Source of the DNA: Thermoplasmatota archaeon
Lineage (GTDB): Archaea > Thermoplasmatota > Thermoplasmata > UBA10834
Direction: 5' to 3'
DNA length: 12,961 bases
Assembly (NCBI GenBank): GCA_030836605.1
Contig: JAUPMC010000037.1
Location: 1-12,961, forward strand
The translations under genes and the position numbers were made by a program. Numbering within the stretch: the first letter of the stretch is position 1; the number at the start of each line of letters is the position of its first letter. Positions 1 to 7,713 of the stretch are shown here, in pieces. The notes beneath the pieces were generated by a model, which was not told where the DNA came from, searched no databases, and saw only the letters and a list, made by a program, of their open reading frames with translations.

Positions 1-198
1 CAGATATCCATAGACAACGGCTACCCCGGGGACCCGTTCAACGACGGCGACTCCCTAGTGCTGGTGGACGCGTCGGGGAGGACGGTGGACGTCACCCCGA
101 CGCTGAGCGACTACGAGAACGACGAGAGGACCCAGCAGCACCAGGGAGTCGCCGTCGTTGAACGGGTCCCCGGGGTAGCCGTTGTCTATGGATGTCTG
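1..198. repeat. Inverted repeat / fold-back at window edge
   Basis: Bases 1-56 are the reverse complement of 143-198 apart from one mismatch (5 against 194). After a second mismatch (57 against 142), pairing resumes for 58-63 with 136-141. The unpaired loop is about 72 bases. Read on the plus strand, 1-142 encodes a sensible continuation of the lamin-tail domain of the minus-strand gene (GDSLVLVDASGRTVDV and onward). The minus strand past 143 instead encodes the antisense of that same stretch. The left arm is cut by the window start, so its full length is unknown. The simplest explanation is a fold-back chimera at a contig end; a real inversion is the alternative. Confidence 0.9.
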
Positions 199-3100
199 GG
201 GGAAGGTGAAGACCATCAGCCCGTTCGCCGGGACCGACCCCGACAACGACATCTCGGCTCCTTCCCCGTGTGTGGTCCTTATGGCCCACCCGTCGACGCT
301 CCTCGGCTCGGCCAGGGGGTTGTACAGTTCGACCCATTCCCTGCCGGAGTCGTCCCCCTTCGGGTTCGCCTCGAACTCGGTCACGACGACGTCCGTGGGG
401 ACCGGGGGAGAGTACTTGAGCCTCAGGCCCGCCTCCACGGACGCCTTCAGGCCCAGCATCGGGATCGGTATGTTCGACAGGAGCGCCCCGATCCCGGGGA
501 GGTCGGCCGTGGACACCTCCGCGGACTCGTACGGTTCCGCCTCTGGCATGGCCATGTCCAGGGCCCATGTGTCGGTCCTGCAGTGCACCTCGACCAGCCT
601 GCGCATGATGATCATCAGCGGGTCCACCTTGACCTCGACCGAGCCGGACTCGAACGTGAGGGTGCCGTTCACGACGACGTCGTGCCTCCCGTCCGAGAGC
701 TTGGCTATCCTGAACCCGAACGCTATGCCTGGACCCAGCCGGTCCGTGCAAACGATTATGCGCACCAGGTCCTGGGACTTCTTGAACAACAGGTCCGGGA
801 GGTTCGTCTGCACGATGAGCGTGAGGCCGTGCATGGACACCCTGAACTCGACGTTGCCCACGATGTCCACGAACGCGCTCACGGCCCTCGCGAGCGCCGA
901 GTCCGCGAACTTCTGTATGTAGGTCTGCAGCGTCTCGACCATCGCCTGGACGCACCTGGTTATGGCCTCTACGACCCTCGTCGTGAACCTTGCCATCGTC
1001 TGGAAGGCGTCCTGCACGAAATGGTAGATGGCCTCGAGCCCGTCCTTGACCCACCCCAGCGCCGGCTCCAGCTTGTCCCACAGATAATCGCAGAACCTCG
1101 TGGCCGCGTCCAACGCGTCGGAGAGCGCCGTGTCCGTCGGGTTGTACTCGACGCCCTCGAGGGGCCACGCGGACTGAATCACGACCGGCAAGCAGAGTGA
1201 TATCGAGATGGGGGTCTCGACCGTCGGCTCCTGTTCGAGCGCGGACACGAGATAGGTGTCCGAGGCGGCCGCTCTCACCTGCACCAACCCCTTCACGGAC
1301 ACGATCCACTGGGTCGAGTACGGGGTCGCGGACGAGTTCGTCAAGGACGTGAGGTGCGTGTTCGGGTACCCCTCATCGGACCGGTCGTGGTCCCAGGGGC
1401 GCTTGACCTGCACCAGGAGCTCGTCGACCGGGAACAAGCCGCTCAGGGACGCGAGCCCGAGCTCGGGGTCGTACGGCACGACGGTGAGCCTCGGCAGGCC
1501 GCCTGGGAGTTCGACGGAGAGCGACGCGTTCAGGACGGACCCGGACGCTTCCGCGGCCGCGAGGTCACCGTCCCAGAACTCGAACTCTCCCCCGAGGTCC
1601 GCGTATGCCGACTGCTTGCAGGACGACAGGCGTTTCTGGGCGAGCGCGGCCTTCGCGAAGGCCCCCAGCGAGTCCTCGACGACCTGCGGCAGCCCGGGGA
1701 ACAGTGCGGAACCCGAGACAAGCGTCGCCGCGACGGAGTCCACCAGTGGGCCGGCGAAGCCATCGTCCAGCCTGGCCACCGCGGACACCACGGCGGACGC
1801 GAGCCCGTTGATGACGGACTCGCACTGGGTCTCGAAGACCCAAAGGGACGCCGAGCCCACACCCCACTCGATATCGTGCTCGACGTCGTTCCTGACGATC
1901 TCCTCGAGCTGCTGCTCTACGGGGACCGCCAGGTCCGGTATGTAAGAGTAGTTGACCGAGGACAACACCTCGGCCGCGATGTCGTCGTACATGGGTCCCG
2001 CGAGGTCCCAAGGGACCAGTTGGCCGATGTGCCCCGACACGAAGACGGAGAACTCCTGAGCGAGGTCGTATTGCGCGCTGAACATGGGCAGGTCGGCGCT
2101 CGCCTCCTCCAGGGCCTCGGATGAGAACACCAGCTCGACATCCCCCGCGCGCTCCGACATAGCTGTGAACAGGTCCGTCCCGTCCGCGGGGTCGAAGGCC
2201 ATGCCGGACAGCTCTATCGTGCATGTCGACGCCAGGTCGAAGGCGAGCCTCTTGACGCTGTCGTACACGAGGTCCGTGAGCGAGCCCTGATGCTCCTTGA
2301 AATCTGGGTAGAAGTCCGCCCAGCAGGCGGATGACAGGAGGTCGTGCGTAGGCACGTCCACGGGCGCCATGGTCCCGCCGACCCAGACGGGGAACAGTTC
2401 CCCGGCGGCGTTCTCGACGAAGTAGGACCGCTCAGGCACGACGACCTGGAAGTCCGGGTCCCTCTTGAAGACGGCCGTATGCACCTCCGGCAACGAGCCC
2501 GTGAGCTCCAGCGTCCTCTCGACCCAGCCCGCGACCGTCTTCTGGGCGCTGTCCTCTCCCGTCAGGTACTCGATGAGCGACTCGACAGAGTCTTCGAAGA
2601 AGTCCAACGCGCTGTCGGCGAGTCCGAGCAGGCCCAGCCAACCCATGTAGTCCATCATCTTGACGACGAGCTGGTCGGCCATTCCCGCGGCCGCCTGGGC
2701 CACGAGCAGCCTCGGGTCGAGCTCCGGCTCAGTCTTCCCCAGGAACCAGAGGAACAACTCGGCCGGGTCCAGGTAACGGCCCCGGGAGGATTCCAGGGCC
2801 GCGAGTCCGAGGGGAGAGCCGCCGCAGGCCGCCACGACCTCGGCCGAGAAGGCCTCGTCCAGGTCCCTGAAGAGCCTGGCCTGCTCGACCAAGAGCCCGA
2901 CCGCGACGGCCCTATGCACGTCAGCCTCCGTGAGGATGGAGGATGTGTTCAGCCCGGTGTATGTCGGGACGCCATAGCCTTCGAGGGCCCTCAGCTGGGC
3001 GAGTGTCGTGAGCATGTATCCCACGAGCCTGCCCATGTCGGAGAACTCTCCCTCAGACGCGGCCTCGAACGTCCTCATTTTGGTCTCGAGGAGCGGGAGG

Positions 3101-3753
3101 GCGGATATCACCGGCCTGTCGAAGGAGATGTCCTTCGAGAGGGACACCGACTCCGACTCGGCGACGACGGACATGTTGCCCAAGGCCATGTAGTATGGGT
3201 TCGCGGTGGTCACTGCGAGTTCGTCCGTCGTCGGCGGGGGCATGCTCTCGTACTCCATCTCCGTGCCGTCCAACTCGATGCTGGCGGCCTCTGGTTTCTC
3301 CAGGGGCGATAAGTCCATCGTCTGCTTCTCGACGAAGAACAGCCCCCCTGACCAATTGGAGACCGACAGCGAGAAGCCGCTCTGCTCGCGGGGGAACGTG
3401 TTATCCAAGTAGACCTTCACGGCGGATGAGAACTCGGAGGATATCCTCGTCTCGTTGACGGGGAACTCGTCCCACCTGGAGACGAGCCCGTACGCCTCCG
3501 CGCATGCGAACAGGCTCAACTCGACGCGGACCTCCTCGATGGAGGACTCCATGAGCGCGAGCAGCATGTCGCGCTTGGCGTCCTCCGCGTCCTCGATCTC
3601 CCTCTTCGTGAAGTACGCCCCCGCGGCCGAGGCCATGATCAGCACGGCCACGGCCACAACGGAGAAGGACACCTGGGCCCCCTCATCGCTCACGAGCCGC
3701 TTGAGCGGGCTCGCTCTGACGCTCCCGATAAGCATCGCTCCGAACACAGCCAT
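55..3753 (-). CDS. Large exported protein, pilin-like N-terminus, lamin-tail domain
   Basis: I do not recognise a named gene. The frame encodes 1232 residues, of which about 1-1204 (down to base 143) are credible; the last 28 or so are antisense of the gene itself because of the fold-back. The N-terminus has a basic stretch and then DEGA-QVSFSVVAVAVL, with a hydrophobic segment at about 29-47. This resembles archaeal class III (type IV pilin-like) signal peptides with Gln at +1 of the mature protein, so cleavage by an archaeal prepilin peptidase is possible. The middle is long, mostly acidic and helical, with at least eight N-x-S/T sequons (for example NETR, NWSG, NMSV, NYSY, NGTL), fitting an extracellular glycosylated protein. 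Residues about 1121-1204 form a lamin-tail (LTD) domain: VVVTEFEANP, EWVELYNP, then VDGWAI. An N-terminus of this kind on a roughly 1000-residue protein recalls large uncharacterised haloarchaeal proteins found near pilus genes (from memory, weak). The ATG at 3735 is an alternative start; neither start has a well-spaced Shine-Dalgarno sequence. Confidence 0.75.
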   Translation of the reverse strand: MAVFGAMLIGSVRASPLKRLVSDEGAQVSFSVVAVAVLIMASAAGAYFTKREIEDAEDAKRDMLLALMESSIEEVRVELSLFACAEAYGLVSRWDEFPVNETRISSEFSSAVKVYLDNTFPREQSGFSLSVSNWSGGLFFVEKQTMDLSPLEKPEAASIELDGTEMEYESMPPPTTDELAVTTANPYYMALGNMSVVAESESVSLSKDISFDRPVISALPLLETKMRTFEAASEGEFSDMGRLVGYMLTTLAQLRALEGYGVPTYTGLNTSSILTEADVHRAVAVGLLVEQARLFRDLDEAFSAEVVAACGGSPLGLAALESSRGRYLDPAELFLWFLGKTEPELDPRLLVAQAAAGMADQLVVKMMDYMGWLGLLGLADSALDFFEDSVESLIEYLTGEDSAQKTVAGWVERTLELTGSLPEVHTAVFKRDPDFQVVVPERSYFVENAAGELFPVWVGGTMAPVDVPTHDLLSSACWADFYPDFKEHQGSLTDLVYDSVKRLAFDLASTCTIELSGMAFDPADGTDLFTAMSERAGDVELVFSSEALEEASADLPMFSAQYDLAQEFSVFVSGHIGQLVPWDLAGPMYDDIAAEVLSSVNYSYIPDLAVPVEQQLEEIVRNDVEHDIEWGVGSASLWVFETQCESVINGLASAVVSAVARLDDGFAGPLVDSVAATLVSGSALFPGLPQVVEDSLGAFAKAALAQKRLSSCKQSAYADLGGEFEFWDGDLAAAEASGSVLNASLSVELPGGLPRLTVVPYDPELGLASLSGLFPVDELLVQVKRPWDHDRSDEGYPNTHLTSLTNSSATPYSTQWIVSVKGLVQVRAAASDTYLVSALEQEPTVETPISISLCLPVVIQSAWPLEGVEYNPTDTALSDALDAATRFCDYLWDKLEPALGWVKDGLEAIYHFVQDAFQTMARFTTRVVEAITRCVQAMVETLQTYIQKFADSALARAVSAFVDIVGNVEFRVSMHGLTLIVQTNLPDLLFKKSQDLVRIIVCTDRLGPGIAFGFRIAKLSDGRHDVVVNGTLTFESGSVEVKVDPLMIIMRRLVEVHCRTDTWALDMAMPEAEPYESAEVSTADLPGIGALLSNIPIPMLGLKASVEAGLRLKYSPPVPTDVVVTEFEANPKGDDSGREWVELYNPLAEPRSVDGWAIRTTHGEGAEMSLSGSVPANGLMVFTFPQTSIDNGYPGDPFNDGDSLVLLGPLVVLVVAQRRGDVHRPPRRVHQH

Positions 3754-3836
3754 CCTCGGGGCGATGAGCGAGGGCGCACATGTTCATCGTTGAGGCTACA
3801 TGCAGGCTACGGGCGCGGGAGGCATCTGGCCTATGG

Positions 3837-3843
3837 TTAAATA
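3837..3843. promoter_or_regulatory. TATA box, possibly bidirectional
   Basis: TTAAATA lies in the divergent intergenic region. Transcription is expected about 25 nt downstream of the box, near 3865-3868 on the plus strand. That is past the upstream ATGs at 3800 and 3833 and just before the TTG at 3878, which supports the later antiporter start. Read on the minus strand (TATTTAA) the box could also serve the surface-protein gene, with a leader of about 60 nt. Confidence 0.5.
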
Positions 3844-3877
3844 CGCCCGAGGCCATTCGAGAGTCGGATGGGATTCG

Positions 3878-5137
3878 TTGAGCACTGAGGACACCCTCCT
3901 GCTGATATTCGTCGCGTTCTTAGCGGCCAAGGTCGGCGGCGAGATCATGGAGAGGCTGAGGCTGCCCGCAGTCACGGGCGAGCTCATGGCCGGCATCGTC
4001 CTCGGCCCGTCGATCCTCAACATCATCACGGAGGACCAGACATTCTTCGACGTGCTCGCGCAGCTCGGCGCGACGTTCCTCCTCTTCTCGGTGGGCATGG
4101 AGACGAAGCTGTCAGAGCTCAAGCGCGTAGGCATGGTCGCGACCTCGGTCGCCGTGCTGGGCGTCGTGGTCCCCTTCGTCCTCGGATACTACGTCTCCGT
4201 CCTGCTCTTCATGTCCTCGGTCGAGGCGATGTTCGTGGGCGCCGCCCTGGTGGCGACGAGCGTGGGAATCACCGCGAGGGTCCTGCAGGACCTCGGGATG
4301 ATCAACTCCACGGAGGCGAAGATCATACTCGGGGCGGCGGTCGTGGACGACATCATCGGCATGATTGTGCTCACCGTCGTCTCGGGCACCGCGACGGGGA
4401 GCCTCGAGACTTTCGACATTGTCATCGTCGTCGCCGAGGCGCTGTGCTTCTTGGCGATAGTCACCATCCTGGGGACGCGGATGGTGCGGTACGCCTCCGG
4501 CAAGCGGGAGATCCGGGGCGACCGGATGGCCAACGGGGGATGGGCGATCCACTACCGAACGACGGCGTTCAAGAGGGACAGCTGGTTCGACAGACTGGTG
4601 CAGAAGGAGGCGCCCTTCGTCATCATACTCGTCGTGGTGTTCGGCCTCTCGGCCATGGCATCATATGTCGGTCTCGCGGCCATCATCGGGGCGTTCTTCG
4701 CAGGACTGATATTCTCCGATACCAAGGACACCTACGAGCTCGAGCAGAAGTTCGAGCCGCTGAACGTCCTGCTGGTCCCGTTCTTCTTCGTCGTCATGGG
4801 GGCGAAGGTGGGGTTCGCGAACCTGTGGGAGGTCGTGCCAATAGCCATCGTCCTCACCGTGGTGGCCATACTGAGCAAGCTGGTCGGATGCTCGCTCGGG
4901 GCCGCGAGGCGCGGCGAGAGGACGGCTCTGATCGTCGGGGCCGGGATGATCCCGAGGGGCGAGGTCGGCATCGTGGTGGCGATGATAGGACTGAACATGG
5001 GCACGATCGGGCCCAACATCTACTCGGCGATAGTCCTCGTATCCATAGCGACCACGTTGTACGCCCCGTTCCTGATCAAGACCGTGATAAAGGCGGAGTC
5101 GAAGAAGGGCAGGCCGCCCCGAGCCAGCTTCAACTAG
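3878..5137 (+). CDS. CPA2-family cation/proton antiporter
   Basis: A membrane antiporter exchanging Na+ or K+ for H+, with about 12-13 hydrophobic segments in 419 residues. Family signatures visible are LPAVTGELMAGIVLGPSIL at residues 29-47, TSVGITARVL at 127-136, the paired acidic residues VDD at 156-158 in the discontinuous-helix region, and MIPRGEVGIVVA at 357-368 with the conserved basic residue. A DD pair is typical of electrogenic CPA2 members such as NapA, as opposed to ND in electroneutral CPA1 proteins. There is no C-terminal RCK/TrkA domain, so it is the stand-alone type. A hydrophilic loop at about 203-245 is rich in Arg and Lys and is probably cytoplasmic. The TTG at 3878 is preferred because the TATA box lies downstream of the possible ATG at 3800, and the extra 26 residues are neither hydrophobic nor family-like. 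Ion specificity cannot be read from the sequence. The gene is convergent with the TrmB gene. Confidence 0.88.
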   Translation: MSTEDTLLLIFVAFLAAKVGGEIMERLRLPAVTGELMAGIVLGPSILNIITEDQTFFDVLAQLGATFLLFSVGMETKLSELKRVGMVATSVAVLGVVVPFVLGYYVSVLLFMSSVEAMFVGAALVATSVGITARVLQDLGMINSTEAKIILGAAVVDDIIGMIVLTVVSGTATGSLETFDIVIVVAEALCFLAIVTILGTRMVRYASGKREIRGDRMANGGWAIHYRTTAFKRDSWFDRLVQKEAPFVIILVVVFGLSAMASYVGLAAIIGAFFAGLIFSDTKDTYELEQKFEPLNVLLVPFFFVVMGAKVGFANLWEVVPIAIVLTVVAILSKLVGCSLGAARRGERTALIVGAGMIPRGEVGIVVAMIGLNMGTIGPNIYSAIVLVSIATTLYAPFLIKTVIKAESKKGRPPRASFN

Positions 5138-5880
5138 CGGGTCTTCTCGGACATGATCCTGAGGAAGTCCTCCAGGTGGGCCGCGAGCGCCTCGTTGTCG
5201 GTATAACCGCACGCGGACAGGTCCGGCGCGGCGAGCAGAGCGGCCTTGCCGTCGCTCACCACGTCCGTCGCTATGAGTCCCTCCCTCCTGACCACCTCGA
5301 CCCCTTTCGGGACCTTGACGAACGGGCTCGTGACGACCTTTATCCTGACGCCCCTGGACGTCGCCGCGGCGAACCTCTTCCCCAGGCGCCGATTGAGGCC
5401 GGTGACGGACGGGGACGACAGCACGAACGTGTGCTCCGTGCGGTCGAGCATCTCCCCGATCTTGTCGACCACGCGCTCCCGTCCCATTACCGTGTACACG
5501 AGCTGCGGGACGCCCCTCTCGGAGAGGATGTTCTTCACCGAGGAGATCTTCTCGAAGGACTCGCGGATGTCGGCCACGGCGCGCGCGGCCACCTCGGAGG
5601 GGTCCGTAGGGGCGAAGGACCTCGGGCGCCCCGGCTTCGCCTGCGCGAAGCCCTTGGCCTCGAGGGACTTCATGACCTTGTACGCGGATGTCCGCGGGAT
5701 CTGTGCTATCTCAGCTACAAGACTAGCAGTTCCTGAGCCGAGGGCGACGAGCGCGACGTACCCCCGGGCCTCGTACTCCGACAGGCCCATCCGCAGGAGC
5801 ACGCTGGAGATCCTCTGGTACTCCGCGAGCAGCTCGTCGGCCTTCAGCCCCAGTTTCGATATCGCAGACTTCAGGTCCAT
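5134..5880 (-). CDS. TrmB-family transcriptional regulator
   Basis: A 248-residue predicted DNA-binding regulator. Residues about 25-95 form a winged helix of the TrmB type: MGLSEYEARGYVALVALG leads in, IPRTSAYKVMKSLEAKGF looks like the recognition helix, and GRPRSFAPTDP is the wing and linker. A short coiled segment (about 98-120) precedes a phospholipase D-like sensor domain (about 127-240, ending in the usual GYTDNEALAAHL region). Classical sugar-binding TrmB proteins are around 340 residues; the C-terminal sugar-binding extension is absent here, so the ligand is unknown. The ATG at 5880 lies about 28 nt from the centre of the TATA box at 5905-5912, so the mRNA is probably leaderless or nearly so. 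The gene is divergent from tes (70 nt apart), and an inverted repeat lies over its predicted transcription start, which suggests autoregulation. Its stop codon shares CTAG with the antiporter stop. Confidence 0.88.
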   Translation of the reverse strand: MDLKSAISKLGLKADELLAEYQRISSVLLRMGLSEYEARGYVALVALGSGTASLVAEIAQIPRTSAYKVMKSLEAKGFAQAKPGRPRSFAPTDPSEVAARAVADIRESFEKISSVKNILSERGVPQLVYTVMGRERVVDKIGEMLDRTEHTFVLSSPSVTGLNRRLGKRFAAATSRGVRIKVVTSPFVKVPKGVEVVRREGLIATDVVSDGKAALLAAPDLSACGYTDNEALAAHLEDFLRIMSEKTR

Positions 5881-5881
5881 T

Positions 5882-5900
5882 TGTAGCCGGATAAGCTACA
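5882..5900. promoter_or_regulatory. Candidate TrmB operator (inverted repeat)
   Basis: TGTAGC-N7-GCTACA is a perfect 6-bp inverted repeat. It lies downstream of the TATA box with respect to the TrmB gene, covering the predicted start site near 5883. With respect to tes it lies just upstream of the TATA box. In TrmB-type regulators of Thermococcales, sites upstream of BRE/TATA activate and sites downstream repress. By analogy one site could activate tes and repress the regulator gene. The symmetry is visible; the binding is inference. Confidence 0.5.
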
Positions 5901-5904
5901 TAAC

Positions 5905-5912
5905 ATTTAAAT
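5905..5912. promoter_or_regulatory. Shared palindromic TATA box, trmB/tes
   Basis: ATTTAAAT is a perfect palindrome in the only AT-rich patch between two divergent genes. Starts about 25 nt away would fall near 5883 on the minus strand, 3 nt before the TrmB ATG, and near 5933 on the plus strand, 18 nt before the tes ATG. Both fit archaeal promoter geometry. Confidence 0.65.
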
Positions 5913-5950
5913 TGATGCCTTAGGAATTATCCTCAGGGAGTGGGATATAC

Positions 5951-7504
5951 ATGCTCAGCAAGGAGTCTACGGTCCCGGCCGGCCTCCCGAAGAAGACGGA
6001 GAGCCTGTGCCCTGAATGCCTGGCTGTCATCGAAGCCACGATGCGCGAGGAGAACGGCAAGGTCGTCATCGAGAAGTCCTGCCCGAAGCACGGCAAGTTC
6101 AAGGACGTCGTGTGGTCGGACGTGAAGACATACCTGAGGGTCGAGAAATGGGCCAAGGACGGCGTCGGGGTCAAGGACCCGGCCATCCCGAAGGCGAAGC
6201 AGTGCCCGTTCGACTGCGGCCTGTGCGACCTGCACCTCAGCCACACGGCGCTGGCCAACGTCGACCTCACCAACAGGTGCAACCTCAAGTGCCCCATATG
6301 CTTCGCGAACGCGAACTCCGCGGGGTACGTCTACGAGCCCGAGTTCGAGACGGTCGTCGATATGCTCAAGCTGTTGAGGGCGCAGAAGCCTGTGCCCTGC
6401 CCGGCGGTCCAGTTCTCCGGGGGGGAGCCGACAATCTATCCGAGGTTCTTCGACATCATAAAGGTCGCCAGGGAGCTAGGCTTCGCGCAGGTGCAGGCCG
6501 CGACGAACGGGATCGAGTTCGCGAAGAGCGTCGACTTCTGCAGGAAGGCGAGCGAGGCCGGCCTGAACACGCTCTACCTCCAGTTCGACGGGCTGCGCCC
6601 GGAGATATACGAGCGGGCCAGGGGGAAGAACCTCCTGGACGTGAAGCAGAAGGTCATCGATAACTACAGGAAGGTGCCGAACCACCCGTCCATCGTCCTC
6701 GTCCCCACGATAGTGAAGGGCGTCAACGACGACCAGGTCTGGCCCATACTCGAGCACGCGATCAAGAACAACGACGTCGTCAGGGGCGTCAACTACCAAC
6801 CAGTGGCCTTCACCGGAAGGATCACGACCGAGGAGCTCGAGAAGGGCAGGTACACGCTGACGGACCTGATACACGATGTCGAGAGGCAGTCGGTCGGGAA
6901 GATAAAGGCGACCGACTGGTACCCGGTGCCGGCCGTAGTCTCGGTGTCCGAGCTGGTGAGCGCCATAGCCGGGAGGGACATGGTCACATTCACGAACCAC
7001 GCGCACTGCGGGCTCGCGACCTACCTGTTCGTCAAGGACGCGGAGAACATCCTGCCCGTGACCAGGTTCATCGAGGTGGACGAGCTCTTCACGGAGCTCT
7101 ACAAGCTCGCGACGAAGGCCAGCAACAAGAGGATACAGACGTTCACCAAGGTCAAGGCCTACAACCTGATCAAGAAGCACCTGAAGAAGGACGAGCTGCC
7201 CGATGGCATGAACACGACGGAGTTCCTGAGGGTGCTCGGCCGGGTCTTCTCGGAGGACACGAAGAAGGGGCTCTCGAAGTTCAGCTGGAACATGATGTAC
7301 ATCGGCGCGATGCACTTCATGGACGCGTACAACTACGACATCGAGAGGGTCAAGAGGTGCAGCATCCACTACACGACGCCTGACATGAAGCTGATACCGT
7401 TCTGCGCCTACAACTCCGGCCCCGTGTACAGGACCGGCGTGGAGAAGAAGTTCTCGGTACCCCTGGCCGAGTGGCGGAAGAAGCACGGGGAGCAATACAC
7501 GTGA
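5951..7504 (+). CDS. tes: Tetraether lipid synthase, radical SAM (Tes, MJ0619-like)
   Basis: Predicted to join the phytanyl chain ends of two archaeol-type lipids by radical C-C coupling, giving macrocyclic and membrane-spanning tetraether lipids at the membrane. The 517 residues match the length of MJ0619 (about 500). In order: a rubredoxin-like metal site (C20-x2-C23 and C44-x2-H47), an extra cysteine cluster (C85, C89, C92 in CPFDCGLC), the radical SAM motif C110-x3-C114-x2-C117 (CNLKCPIC), the SAM-binding GGEP at 157-160, YQPVAFTGR at 282-290, and C-terminal cysteines C353, C470 and C485 suited to auxiliary clusters. This multi-cluster arrangement is what is known for Tes. GGAG at 5937-5940 is a ribosome site 10 nt before the ATG. 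It is the first gene of a three-gene operon with ferredoxin and geranylgeranyl reductase, which supports the lipid role. Older databases label this family a dihydropterin methylase; the lipid-gene context argues against that here. The exact products (GDGT, GTGT or macrocyclic archaeol) cannot be told. Confidence 0.85.
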   Translation: MLSKESTVPAGLPKKTESLCPECLAVIEATMREENGKVVIEKSCPKHGKFKDVVWSDVKTYLRVEKWAKDGVGVKDPAIPKAKQCPFDCGLCDLHLSHTALANVDLTNRCNLKCPICFANANSAGYVYEPEFETVVDMLKLLRAQKPVPCPAVQFSGGEPTIYPRFFDIIKVARELGFAQVQAATNGIEFAKSVDFCRKASEAGLNTLYLQFDGLRPEIYERARGKNLLDVKQKVIDNYRKVPNHPSIVLVPTIVKGVNDDQVWPILEHAIKNNDVVRGVNYQPVAFTGRITTEELEKGRYTLTDLIHDVERQSVGKIKATDWYPVPAVVSVSELVSAIAGRDMVTFTNHAHCGLATYLFVKDAENILPVTRFIEVDELFTELYKLATKASNKRIQTFTKVKAYNLIKKHLKKDELPDGMNTTEFLRVLGRVFSEDTKKGLSKFSWNMMYIGAMHFMDAYNYDIERVKRCSIHYTTPDMKLIPFCAYNSGPVYRTGVEKKFSVPLAEWRKKHGEQYT

Positions 7505-7508
7505 GGTG
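7503..7508 (+). promoter_or_regulatory. Ribosome binding site deciding ferredoxin start
   Basis: GAGGTG overlaps the tes stop codon (TGA at 7502-7504) and ends 6 nt before the TTG at 7515. This favours TTG over the GTG at 7506, which lies inside the site itself. It also suggests translational coupling to tes. Confidence 0.6.
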
Positions 7509-7514
7509 TTCTGC

Positions 7515-7712
7515 TTGGACAAGGACAAGCTAGACGAGCTGGAAGTGGACATAGACAAGTGCATGCACTGCGGCGCGTGCGTCGGATCGTGCCCGCAGAA
7601 CGCGATAACCCTGAGAGAGGTGCTGATAGAGTTCGGCGACAACTGCACCCTCTGCAAGAGGTGCATCAAGGCGTGCCCGGTCGGCGCGATTACGCTCCTG
7701 GAGGATGACTGA
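7515..7712 (+). CDS. 2[4Fe-4S] ferredoxin
   Basis: A 65-residue cytoplasmic electron carrier. It has two classical cluster motifs: C16-x2-C19-x2-C22-x3-C26-P (CMHCGACVGSCP) and C44-x2-C47-x2-C50-x3-C54-P (CTLCKRCIKACP). The gene sits between tes and the reductase, 10 nt after the tes stop and overlapping the reductase ribosome site, so all three are probably co-transcribed and co-translated. A ferredoxin next to a geranylgeranyl reductase in Methanosarcina acetivorans is known to be needed for full saturation of lipid chains, so it is the likely donor for the reductase here. It may also reduce the clusters of Tes (inference). The TTG start is chosen for its well-placed GAGGTG; the GTG at 7506 would add MFC, including one extra cysteine. 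Confidence 0.9.
   Translation: MDKDKLDELEVDIDKCMHCGACVGSCPQNAITLREVLIEFGDNCTLCKRCIKACPVGAITLLEDD
7700..7704 (+). promoter_or_regulatory. Ribosome binding site deciding reductase start
   Basis: GGAGG lies within the last codons of the ferredoxin gene. It abuts the ATG at 7705 with no spacer but is 9 nt from the ATG at 7714, which makes the latter the better start. Confidence 0.55.
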
Positions 7713-7713
7713 G

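Noticed and set aside
58..3458. Long plus-strand reading frames opposite the surface-protein gene (for example 58-1200, 1354-2124, 2344-3312)
   Set aside because: They are antisense shadows of a high-GC gene: rich in Arg, Gly, Pro and His, with no recognisable domains. The minus-strand frame has a signal-like N-terminus and a lamin-tail domain.
3800..3877. N-terminal extension of the antiporter from the ATG at 3800 (or 3833)
   Set aside because: A TATA box at 3837-3843 would start transcription downstream of both ATGs, and the extra residues do not look like the family; kept as an alternative only.
4444..5736. 430-residue plus-strand frame across the end of the antiporter and the TrmB gene
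   Set aside because: Low-complexity Arg/Gly/His-rich translation running over two genes with clear family motifs in other frames.
5951..7504. Labelling the radical SAM enzyme a dihydropterin methylase
   Set aside because: This older assignment of MJ0619-like proteins is not supported by the neighbourhood, which is lipid synthesis with no pterin genes visible; later work assigns the family to tetraether synthesis.
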